Positions 57,045 to 64,000 of a stretch of DNA of 64,000 nt are shown here, in pieces. The stretch spans positions 4,278,001-4,342,000 of the forward strand of contig NZ_CP009933.1 in NCBI RefSeq assembly GCF_000968375.1, read 5' to 3'. The DNA is from Clostridium scatologenes (GTDB taxonomy: Bacteria; Bacillota; Clostridia; Clostridiales; Clostridiaceae). Every line of letters begins with the position of its first letter. Positions within the stretch are counted from its first letter, which is position 1. The notes under the pieces are model-generated. The model did not search any database, was not told the origin of the DNA, and saw nothing but the letters and a program-made list of their open reading frames with translations. The position numbers and the translations under genes were made by a program.

Positions 57045-57144
57045 AATGCGACGGAACTTTTTTAGAGGACAATTGACAGAGGACAGTGAAGGATGATTTT
57101 TCTCCGCTTTGCTGTCAAATGTCCTCTAAAAAATGCTTCGCATT
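57045..57144. repeat. 100-bp imperfect inverted repeat (MITE-like element)
   Basis: Nested inverted repeats: AATGCGA / TCGCATT at the ends, TTTTTTAGAGGACA (57058-57071) with TGTCCTCTAAAAAA (57120-57133), and TTGACAG (57073-57079) with CTGTCAA (57112-57118). The intervening part has GAGGACAGTGAAGGATG. It has no coding potential and lies between convergent genes, where it may also act as a terminator. Confidence 0.7.
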
Positions 57145-57161
57145 ATTTTTAAATTATAATC

Positions 57162-57680
57162 TTAAAACATAATTCTTGCTAAAGTTACTGCCATGACAAT
57201 TGAAACACAATCTGCCAAAACTGCTGCCCAAAGAGTATGTCTTATTTTCCTTATTCCTACAGCACCAAAATACACCGTAAGTGTATAAAATATTGTTTCT
57301 GTAGATCCCATAATTATAGAAGACACTTTTCCTATGTAGCTATCTACTCCAAATTTATTTATAGTTTCTGCAAAAATACCTAAAGCACCACTACCTGATA
57401 AAGGTTTTATTAATACTAGTGGCACAACTTCTGGTGGAAGTCCTATGAGCTTTGCAAAAGGTTTTACAATAAATATAAAATAATCTAAAGCTTTAGATTC
57501 TCTAAAAACGCCTACTGCTACTAACATAGCTAATAAATATGGGAATATGCTTACACATATACCAATCCCTTCCTTGGCACCTTCTACAAAGCATTCATAT
57601 ACTTTAACTCCTTTAAATATTCCATATGCAGTTATAGCTATTATAATTATAGGAACTATTGATTTTATTATGTAATCCAA
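57162..57680 (-). CDS. spmB: spore maturation protein SpmB
   Basis: 172 residues with several membrane segments. SpmB/nucleoside-gate-type landmarks: FVEGAKEGIGICVSIFPYLLAMLVAVGVFR and LIKPLSGSGALGIFAE. It works with SpmA in spore core dehydration. Starts with TTG behind a GGAGGTAATATT RBS. Cotranscribed with spmA (40-bp gap). Confidence 0.94.
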   Translation of the reverse strand: MDYIIKSIVPIIIIAITAYGIFKGVKVYECFVEGAKEGIGICVSIFPYLLAMLVAVGVFRESKALDYFIFIVKPFAKLIGLPPEVVPLVLIKPLSGSGALGIFAETINKFGVDSYIGKVSSIIMGSTETIFYTLTVYFGAVGIRKIRHTLWAAVLADCVSIVMAVTLARIMF

Positions 57681-57720
57681 AATATTACCTCCATTGATTC
57701 TTTCTTAATCACCATTTGAT

Positions 57721-58296
57721 TCAAAAATACTTTTGCAATATCTTACAAAATACTATTCCAAATAAAGCTGCTGTACCAGTGGCTATTATACCTGGTAATA
57801 TAGTTTCTCCAGGATTCTGAGATCCTACTGCTGCACGCATTGATATAACAGTAGTAGGTAAAAACTGTATACAAGCTGCATTTATTACCAAAAATAACGC
57901 CATATCGTTACTGGCTGAACTGTTTTTCTTATTTAATCTATCTAATTCTTTCATGGCTTTAATACCAAAAGGTGTAGCTGCATTTGAAAGTCCCATCATA
58001 TTTGCAGTTAAATTCATAACTATTGCTCCCATAGCCTTTTCATCTTTAGAAGCTTCCTTGAAAATTAACTTTAGTATAGGTCTTAAAACTTTTGCTAATT
58101 TATCTGTAAGTCCACTTTTTTCAGCAATTTTCATTACCCCACACCATAGACACATTATTCCTAATAAGCTTATAGTTAATTTTACTGTAGATTCTGTAGA
58201 AGATACTATAACTTTAGATATATCTGCACCTCTTCCAGTAAAAATGCCCAATATTATTCCAAAACTTAAAATAAAAAACCATATATAATTTATCAC
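57721..58296 (-). CDS. spmA: spore maturation protein SpmA
   Basis: 191 residues, hydrophobic. Landmarks: SLLGIMCLWCGVMKIAEKSGL, NLTANMMGLSNAATPFGIKAM and FLPTTVISMRAAVGSQNP. Acts with SpmB in spore core dehydration and heat resistance. Start is GTG with an AAGGAGATAGGTAA RBS. First gene of the pair. Confidence 0.94.
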   Translation of the reverse strand: MINYIWFFILSFGIILGIFTGRGADISKVIVSSTESTVKLTISLLGIMCLWCGVMKIAEKSGLTDKLAKVLRPILKLIFKEASKDEKAMGAIVMNLTANMMGLSNAATPFGIKAMKELDRLNKKNSSASNDMALFLVINAACIQFLPTTVISMRAAVGSQNPGETILPGIIATGTAALFGIVFCKILQKYF

Positions 58297-58500
58297 TTAC
58301 CTATCTCCTTTATAAATAACTTTGTTATAGTGATTATTAATATATATGTTGAAATTGTATTCAAATTGCCTAACATAATCTTTAAATTAAAATTTAACTT
58401 TACAGTTAAGTGGCTATAAGTTATTATTACTATTGAAATTAAAATTTAAGAGTGCTACCATTTATGTTGTGTATAATTTTTTAAAAATCGGAGGTTTGAA

Positions 58501-58743
58501 ATGACCATTAAAGAAATAATGAAATATATAGAAAGTGAGTATTCTGTTATAAATGATACTCCTTGTGAAATATGTGGTGGCCAATATTTAGCGGAAGACT
58601 TAAATATTGATTTAATAGATGATATACCATATGATGTGTGTTCTTGTGTATGCTCTAATTGTGGACATGAAAAAAGCTTTGAGTTTTGCGCACCATTTAT
58701 AGATGACGATGGATTAAAAAAAGCCAAAAATATATTAAACTAA
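58501..58743 (+). CDS. small zinc-ribbon-like protein, function unknown
   Basis: 80 residues. Cysteines occur as CEIC (with GG) and CSCVCSNCGHEKSFEFC, so a metal-binding ribbon is likely. An ATCGGAGGTTTGAA RBS precedes the ATG. A short helical protein follows 13 bp downstream on the same strand. I do not know the family. Confidence 0.8.
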   Translation: MTIKEIMKYIESEYSVINDTPCEICGGQYLAEDLNIDLIDDIPYDVCSCVCSNCGHEKSFEFCAPFIDDDGLKKAKNILN

Positions 58744-58756
58744 AGGAGAATCATAA

Positions 58757-58942
58757 ATGAAAGAAGGAAATTTAGAACTAGCTCAAAAAGATATTGATGA
58801 AGCTTTAAAAACAATTCAAGATATGGAAGAAACTTTAATCAAAGAAAACCTACCTAAAGAAGTAATATTGGAAAACTTCAAAATTCTTACAGAAAAAGTT
58901 AGTAAGTTAGAATCAATTTTAAAAGAAGAAGGAATACTATAA
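58757..58942 (+). CDS. 61-residue helical protein, function unknown
   Basis: Charged, predicted coiled-coil-like helices (LAQKDIDEALKTIQDMEETL, then VSKLESILKEEG). An AAAGGAG RBS precedes the ATG. Cotranscribed with the zinc-ribbon-like gene. No homologue recognised. Confidence 0.75.
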   Translation: MKEGNLELAQKDIDEALKTIQDMEETLIKENLPKEVILENFKILTEKVSKLESILKEEGIL

Positions 58943-58987
58943 TAAGGTTTTTTCAAAATCTTATTCATGAAAAACTTAATTTACATA

Positions 58988-59029
58988 AAAAATCACTATA
59001 AAACTTTAATAAGTTTTATAGTGATTTTT
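58988..59029. terminator. bidirectional terminator
   Basis: A 19-bp perfect stem (AAAAATCACTATAAAACTT) with the loop TAAT. It serves the small-gene pair on the plus strand and the glucosaminidase on the minus strand. Confidence 0.9.
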
Positions 59030-59051
59030 ATTATAATTACAACATAAATTC

Positions 59052-60554
59052 CTATTTAAATTTAGGTATTTGAAAATTTAATTTTATATCCTTAACCTGA
59101 TCTATGATATTTGTTATTCCCTTTATCATATTAGGAATTTGTTTATATGACCAAGCTACATCTGTAGCATATTGATGCTCTCCTGGATTAGAAGGATTCC
59201 ATCTCATTTTATATAGAGTATCTTGCTTTCCATTAGGATTATTTATATATTTTGATGCAATCCACTGAGTTCCACCATTGATTGCATCCTCTGGGGTAAG
59301 CCATTTGTTATCATAAGCAGCTTTAGTTCCATAATAATTAGGATCTTTATCATATGCACCTATTCCAAAGAAATTATATACAGGTGCACCAAAAATATAC
59401 TTACCACTGCTATCTTTTTGTCCACCATTAGCCAATAATGATGTTCCATTACCAGTTTCTAATAAAGAATGTGAAATTAAATATACAATATTTACATTAT
59501 TATTTTTAGCAGCATCTAAAAATGCTTGTCCTTTTCCATCTAAAATCCCTTTACCTTTTAAGATACTATTAACTTGATCTACATTCATACCATCTGTATA
59601 ACTTAATTTTAAAAACTGATATTTTCCATATGAATCCATAAAATTATTAGGATCTAAATAGTATTTAATCTGATTTTTACTTGCAGCATTATTAAAATCA
59701 TTAGTTTCCACAAAAACTGACTTATCACTTAACTTTGTTTGAATATCTGTCATTTGATCCACAGAAATATTATAATTTTCATATTCATTATTATTTGTAT
59801 CTGCACTATTTATGCATCTAAAATAGTCAACATAATAGTTATCATAATCTGTATTTATGTCTTTATGCGTTCCAACGTTTCCCAACTTTTTAACATACAT
59901 TAAAACTTTATACTTTTGACCACTTGATCCTGCATCTAAAGTTTTATTAGCTGTTATTTTTCCATCAGAAGATTTAGTATATCCGTTAGTAACTTCTGTG
60001 TAACTATCTTTATCCATGGAATAACTATGTACAAAAATTCTATACTCAACATCTTGTCCAATATTAGTTTTTAAATTAAAAACTTGTTTTTGGGTAGATA
60101 GAAGTGGTAAATACTCAAACTTACATGAAACTATTTGTGGTAAATTTTCATAATTACTACCATCCTCATATTTATTATTAGTAGTAAACTGCATTTCCAT
60201 TGGAGAGCTAAGTTTCTTACCATCTATTGATTGAACATCCGTACCTATTATCAAATTATATTTTTTATTTGGTTCGTATCCTGAAACTTCGGGGCTTATT
60301 ACTACAGTATCAGGACTTTTACCCATGGTTACGCTTACAGGTATAATCTTGTTATTCTCATCTTTCACAGTTATACTTTTATCATTAATTGTATCTACCT
60401 TTAAAGATGCATTAAATTTTACATTCCATTCCTTACTAGTAGTAATATTAACCTTGGGACTACTCAATGACAAACCCTCTGCTGAAACCTTAGTAGTAAC
60501 TATAGTTAAAGAACATATCAAAGTAAAGATAATCATTTTTATTTTTTTATTCAT
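59052..60554 (-). CDS. secreted endo-beta-N-acetylglucosaminidase (GH73-like)
   Basis: 500 residues. Signal peptide about 1-25 (LICSLTIVTTKVSAEG). An Ig-like N-terminal domain (about 30-128) matches that of the amidase at 37.7-39.4 kb (WNVKFN, VKDE, KKLS...MQFTT). A middle region is followed by the LytD-like glucosaminidase domain (about 290-480) with VYLISHSLLETGNGTSLL, GAPVYNFFGIGAYD and GTQWIASKYI. It hydrolyses glycan strands of peptidoglycan. Proposed catalytic Glu lies in LLETGNG. Confidence 0.92.
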   Translation of the reverse strand: MNKKIKMIIFTLICSLTIVTTKVSAEGLSLSSPKVNITTSKEWNVKFNASLKVDTINDKSITVKDENNKIIPVSVTMGKSPDTVVISPEVSGYEPNKKYNLIIGTDVQSIDGKKLSSPMEMQFTTNNKYEDGSNYENLPQIVSCKFEYLPLLSTQKQVFNLKTNIGQDVEYRIFVHSYSMDKDSYTEVTNGYTKSSDGKITANKTLDAGSSGQKYKVLMYVKKLGNVGTHKDINTDYDNYYVDYFRCINSADTNNNEYENYNISVDQMTDIQTKLSDKSVFVETNDFNNAASKNQIKYYLDPNNFMDSYGKYQFLKLSYTDGMNVDQVNSILKGKGILDGKGQAFLDAAKNNNVNIVYLISHSLLETGNGTSLLANGGQKDSSGKYIFGAPVYNFFGIGAYDKDPNYYGTKAAYDNKWLTPEDAINGGTQWIASKYINNPNGKQDTLYKMRWNPSNPGEHQYATDVAWSYKQIPNMIKGITNIIDQVKDIKLNFQIPKFK

Positions 60555-60758
60555 AATCTACCCTCCATTTTTTTCTATATAATAATATATTAAAAAACTT
60601 CTACATTTATTTAAATAATTTTACCCCCATATTATGAATATTCGTCTATTTTATATAAAACTTGCTAACTAGCTAAAAAATTTGATATCATTTATAAATA
60701 ATACTTTAAAATTTGCATATAACTAAATCACTAACAAAGGGAAGGAGATTTTATTGAG

Positions 60759-61529
60759 TTGCATAAAAATATAATAAGCCTTAATGAAAATTCAGATTCT
60801 ATGAGAATAAACAAATTTATAAGTGAGAAAGGTATTTGTTCTAGAAGAGAAGCTGATACATTAATACAAGAAAAAAGAGTTACTATAAATGGCATCACGG
60901 CAGAATTAGGCTCTAGAGTAAAGCCTAATGATGAAGTGAAATTAGACGGTAAACTTCTTACTAAAAAAGATGATAAGGTGTATATTGCTCTAAATAAACC
61001 TGTAGGTATAATATGCACTACTGAAAAAAAAATTAAAAATAATATAGTGGATTTTGTTAACTATCCTAAAAGAATATTTCACATTGGAAGGCTAGATAAA
61101 GATTCAGAAGGATTAATATTTTTAACCAATGATGGTGATATTGTAAATAAGATTTTAAGGGCTGGCAACAATCATGAAAAAGAATATATTGTTACTGTTG
61201 ATAAATGTATTACAAATTCATTTTTAAAGGAAATGTCCTGTGGTGTTAGCATATTAAATACTGTAACTAAACCTTGTAAAGTGTATAAAGAAGGTTCTCA
61301 CGTATTTAGAATAATATTAACTCAAGGACTAAACAGACAAATTAGAAGGATGTGTGAGGTATTAGGTTACAATGTGTTAAAGCTAAAAAGAATTAGAATA
61401 ATGAATATAACGTTGAAAGATATTCCTGTAGGTAAATGGAGATACTTAACTTCAAACGAACTAAAAACTATAAACAAATTAACTTCTACTTCTATAAAAA
61501 CTGAAGAAGCTTCTTTATCCGATAATTAG
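60759..61529 (+). CDS. rluF: RluF-like 23S rRNA pseudouridine synthase
   Basis: 256 residues from a TTG at 60759 (GAAGGAG RBS about 12 bases upstream; an ATG at 60801 has none). An S4 RNA-binding domain (about 15-75; MRINKFISEKGICSRREAD) is followed by the catalytic motif HIGRLDKDSEGLIFLTNDG with the active Asp, and QGLNRQIRRMCEVLGY. It isomerises uridine in 23S rRNA. Its last codons overlap the terminator. Confidence 0.93.
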   Translation: MHKNIISLNENSDSMRINKFISEKGICSRREADTLIQEKRVTINGITAELGSRVKPNDEVKLDGKLLTKKDDKVYIALNKPVGIICTTEKKIKNNIVDFVNYPKRIFHIGRLDKDSEGLIFLTNDGDIVNKILRAGNNHEKEYIVTVDKCITNSFLKEMSCGVSILNTVTKPCKVYKEGSHVFRIILTQGLNRQIRRMCEVLGYNVLKLKRIRIMNITLKDIPVGKWRYLTSNELKTINKLTSTSIKTEEASLSDN

Positions 61530-61549
61530 GTTTTCGGATAAAGAAGCTT
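61507..61549. terminator. bidirectional terminator overlapping the rluF 3' end
   Basis: A 16-bp perfect stem AAGCTTCTTTATCCGA / TCGGATAAAGAAGCTT, loop 11. The left arm encodes the last residues of RluF (EASLSDN). Confidence 0.82.
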
Positions 61550-61553
61550 ATGT

Positions 61554-62495
61554 TTATTGCCCTTTAACTTTCTTTTTGCTAATAGTATTAGTACTAACAT
61601 TATAATTTAAATCACTTATTCTTCTTTCAAATTCTTTTATATCATGATTTGCTGAAATATATACTCTATTTAATGTGTATATACCTTGACTTTTATTAGA
61701 CCAACCGCTTTCAGTAGTAAAAGCCATAACATATCCTGCATCATTAGCTGCCTTTACAGTATCTTTGTTGCATTTTCCATAAGGATAACCTATATACTTT
61801 ACCTTTTTATTAAGAAGCTTATCTAAAAACTCCTTTGAACCTTTTAATGTTTCAAGTTGTTTATCATATGGCAATTCACTTAATTTATCATGATTTAAAG
61901 TATGGCTTTCTATATCTATACCATTATGCTGCATTTCCTTTAATTGGGCTGAAGTTAAAAAACCTTTATCCTTGTCTATACAATTAGTAATAATAAATAT
62001 GGTAGCTTTAAATCCGAACTCCTTTAATACAGGGTAAGCATTTTCATAATTATCCTTATAACCATCATCAAAAGTTAAAACTATAGACTTTTCAGGAACA
62101 GGTTTATTGTTAGACATAAAATTATACAATTCCCCCAAAGTTAACGTTGTATAACCATTATCCTTTAAATATTTCATTTGCTCTCTAAATTTTTCTTTAG
62201 GAACTCTAAGCTCATTTCCTGCTTCATAATCAATTGAATGATACATAATTACAGGTATAGATTTATCATTATATTTCAGGACCCCATCTTTAAATTCTCT
62301 ATCCTTTTCATTATTTTGTGAAGTTTCATTTTTTTCCTTTGATGCACTAATTTCTTTAGTATCACTAACTTGTTGTTTTGTAGTTTTTTCACTATGAGAT
62401 TTTGCATTTTTTCCATTAATAAAATTATAGCTCAAAACTCCAATCATAAGAACAATGACCATTAATAATGTCAACTTTTTATAATTTCTATTCAT
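61554..62495 (-). CDS. polysaccharide deacetylase
   Basis: 313 residues. N-terminal membrane anchor or uncleaved signal (about 8-27), a low-complexity Ser/Lys/Glu region, then a NodB-type domain: VIMYHSIDY, LTFDDGYKDNYENAYPVL (metal Asp) and IESHTLNHDKL (HxxxH). It removes acetyl groups from extracellular glycans such as peptidoglycan. The catalytic set is complete. Confidence 0.94.
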   Translation of the reverse strand: MNRNYKKLTLLMVIVLMIGVLSYNFINGKNAKSHSEKTTKQQVSDTKEISASKEKNETSQNNEKDREFKDGVLKYNDKSIPVIMYHSIDYEAGNELRVPKEKFREQMKYLKDNGYTTLTLGELYNFMSNNKPVPEKSIVLTFDDGYKDNYENAYPVLKEFGFKATIFIITNCIDKDKGFLTSAQLKEMQHNGIDIESHTLNHDKLSELPYDKQLETLKGSKEFLDKLLNKKVKYIGYPYGKCNKDTVKAANDAGYVMAFTTESGWSNKSQGIYTLNRVYISANHDIKEFERRISDLNYNVSTNTISKKKVKGQ

Positions 62496-62618
62496 ATTTT
62501 CACTTCTTTCCTAATTTTCATTTATGTACAAAACACATTATATTCTTGTAGATAAATTTTATTATAATATAAATTATGTTTAATTTATACTAGGAATATG
62601 TAAATTTTCATTAGAAAG

Positions 62619-62936
62619 TTGTCCACATTATTAACATTTTACATGTTAATAACTTGTTAATACAAATTAAATTTATTTTTCTTTTTTTCATGTTATTGAG
62701 CAAAACATTATAGTCCTTAATAACTTATACATTTTATCAATATTATTAAACATATTAATTTACTACATATTCTAAAAGTTATCAACATTATCCACAGATA
62801 GCTTGTTCATAACTTGTGAAATTCACAGTAAATTACTAAATATTCATTAAAAACATCACTAAACAGATCAGTTTCTTATAAAATATATTAATATTTATAC
62901 ACATTATCAACAATTATGTGGACAACTTGTGCATAA
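62619..62936. other. cluster of DnaA-box-like sites in a gene-free region
   Basis: Plus-strand sites: TTGTCCACA (62619), TTATCAACA-TTATCCACA back to back (62779-62796), TTATACACA-TTATCAACA back to back (62895-62912). Minus-strand sites read as TGTGGACAA (62917) and TGTGCATAA (62928), plus a weak TGTTCATAA (62804). One is the perfect consensus TTATCCACA. They occupy an AT-rich 818-bp stretch (62496-63313) with no gene. It could be a DnaA-titrating or origin-like element. Confidence 0.65.
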
Positions 62937-63313
62937 CTCAACATTTTTTATTAATTTTTCGGATTTACTTTAACATATATGATATAAACATCATATACTA
63001 TACTATGCAAAGCCTACTGATATAGTTGATTTTTTTCTTTTTAATGCTAAGTTTCATTAAATTATAATATGAAAAATTTAAAATTAATTGAAACTTAGCA
63101 ACTACATAAATATGTACTAATATCATCTAAATAATCTTATTATATATTTTCATAATTTTAATGAATATTTTCTCATAGTTAAGTTTATCCTATAATATAG
63201 CTTATAATTTTGCAATATGTTTCCGATAATATTTTTTGAATTTTCTTAACATTTTCAAACTTTTATGTTATTATTTTATTATAGTATATATTTTCATGAA
63301 GGGTGGGAATATT

Positions 63314-63490
63314 ATGAGAGATAAAGTTATTTTCGTAGATTTTACTAAAAATAAAAATAAAAAACAATCCATGTTATCCATGTTAAAAAGCTTCTTTAGA
63401 AAAATATTTAACTCTGCAAATACTCCATCTAATCCATCTGATCCAAGTGATACTAAAAAAGTTATACATTACAACCGAGACATCTCCTAA
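63314..63490 (+). CDS. 58-residue hypothetical protein
   Basis: Starts at the ATG 63314 with GGGTGGG upstream. It begins MRDKVIFVDFTKNKNKKQ, has a basic helix SMLKSFFRKIF, then a Pro/Ser/Asn segment (NTPSNPSDPSDT). Followed at once by a perfect terminator, which supports a real short transcript. No homologue recognised. A DnaA-box cluster lies upstream. Confidence 0.7.
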   Translation: MRDKVIFVDFTKNKNKKQSMLSMLKSFFRKIFNSANTPSNPSDPSDTKKVIHYNRDIS

Positions 63491-63511
63491 GGTGCAATGA
63501 TTATGCACCTT
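63489..63511 (+). terminator. terminator of the 58-residue gene
   Basis: Stem AAGGTGCA / TGCACCTT with a 7-base loop, followed by a T-run. Confidence 0.9.
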
Positions 63512-63556
63512 TTTTTTATGTGATAAAATATAAATAAAAACTTTGGAGGTTTTATT

Positions 63557-64000
63557 ATGCGAATAGGAATAGGTTATGATGTACATAAACTTGTTGAAAA
63601 TAGACTTCTCATTCTTGGCGGAGTAAATATACCTTATGACAAAGGATTATTAGGACATTCTGATGCAGATGTACTCTTACATGCAATAATGGACAGCTTG
63701 CTTGGTTCTTTATCTTTAGGTGATATAGGTAAACATTTTCCAGATACAAATTCTTGTTACAAAAATATTTCTAGCTTAGTATTATTAAAAAAAGTAGGTG
63801 AATTAATAAATATAAAAGGGTACATGATTGAAAATATAGATTCCATTATAATTGCCCAATCTCCTAAATTATCATCTTTCATTGACGATATGAAAAAAAA
63901 CATAGCTGAAGCTTTAAGAATAGATATTGATAAAGTAAGTGTAAAAGCAACTACTGAAGAAGGATTAGGCTTTACAGGCAAAAAAGAAGGAATATCTGCT
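63557..64000 (+). CDS. ispF: 2-C-methyl-D-erythritol 2,4-cyclodiphosphate synthase (partial)
   Basis: The first 148 residues; the gene runs off the window, and the family is about 157 long. The signature MRIGIGYDVHKLVENRLLILGG contains the zinc ligands Asp8 and His10, and GHSDADVLLHAIMDSLLGS, GDIGKHFPDT and KATTEEGLGFTGKKEG are typical of IspF. It makes the cyclodiphosphate of the MEP isoprenoid pathway. A TTGGAGG RBS precedes the ATG. Confidence 0.96.
   Translation, partial: MRIGIGYDVHKLVENRLLILGGVNIPYDKGLLGHSDADVLLHAIMDSLLGSLSLGDIGKHFPDTNSCYKNISSLVLLKKVGELINIKGYMIENIDSIIIAQSPKLSSFIDDMKKNIAEALRIDIDKVSVKATTEEGLGFTGKKEGISA

Noticed and set aside
62496..63313. Calling the DnaA-box cluster the chromosomal origin
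   Set aside because: No dnaA, dnaN, recF or rpmH is present in the window, and those normally flank clostridial oriC.
1..64000. CRISPR array, insertion sequence, prophage, tRNA or rRNA genes
   Set aside because: No regularly spaced repeats, transposase, phage proteins or recognisable RNA genes were seen on either strand.

Overview
The window is AT-rich (clearly below about 35% GC by eye) with strong AGGAGG-type ribosome binding sites, SpmA/SpmB spore genes, T-box leaders and Stickland amino-acid fermentation genes. This points to an anaerobic, spore-forming Clostridium (sensu stricto), probably a proteolytic species near the C. botulinum/sporogenes group. Most genes lie on the minus strand, so operons read from high to low coordinates. 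No rRNA, tRNA, CRISPR array, insertion sequence or prophage was seen.

The dominant feature (about 6-24.5 kb) is a tandem pair of complete D-proline reductase operons. Read on the minus strand: prdR (sigma-54 activator), then copy 2 (prdC, a short prdA-like gene, prdA, an 86-aa protein, prdB, prdD, prdE, prdF, a TSUP permease), a terminator, then copy 1 (the same order without the short prdA). Each copy has its own -24/-12 (sigma-54) promoter and a palindromic TGTCAATAAT-type upstream site about 185 bp further upstream, the expected binding site for PrdR. Both prdB genes are selenoprotein genes with an in-frame UGA and an identical SECIS hairpin, so each looks like two ORFs to a naive caller. 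PrdF makes D-proline from L-proline, PrdA (pyruvoyl) and PrdB (selenocysteine) reduce it to 5-aminovalerate, and PrdC brings electrons. PrdD and PrdE are colinear with the two halves of PrdA, split where PrdA is predicted to cleave itself.

0-5.9 kb: a radical SAM protein, larB and larC (nickel-pincer cofactor), a mannose-1-phosphate guanylyltransferase, a GIY-YIG protein and a 3-methyladenine DNA glycosylase. 24.6-34 kb: a large solitary SF1 helicase with a C-terminal nuclease-like domain (candidate defence gene), a RocB-type peptidase, a lipoprotein, DedA and a LacI-family regulator. 34-44.4 kb: ileS with T-box, an amidase autolysin whose signal peptide is knocked out of frame by a homopolymer, an MBL hydrolase, nrdG/nrdD and thiT under a TPP riboswitch. 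44.4-55.5 kb: an Mrp ATPase, surface or lipoproteins, the ksgA-rnmV-yabE-tatD-metG housekeeping cluster (metG with a T-box) and a family-4 uracil-DNA glycosylase. 55.6-64 kb: a MATE pump, spmAB, a glucosaminidase that shares its N-terminal module with the amidase, rluF, a polysaccharide deacetylase, an 818-bp gene-free stretch holding a dense cluster of DnaA-box-like sites, a 58-aa protein, and ispF running off the end.

The main leads are the duplicated prd locus with its conserved regulatory layout and extra prdA fragment, the DnaA-box cluster away from any visible dnaA gene, the frameshifted autolysin, the lone helicase-nuclease, and several uncharacterised RNA hairpins. All comparisons were made by eye; no search or alignment program was run.
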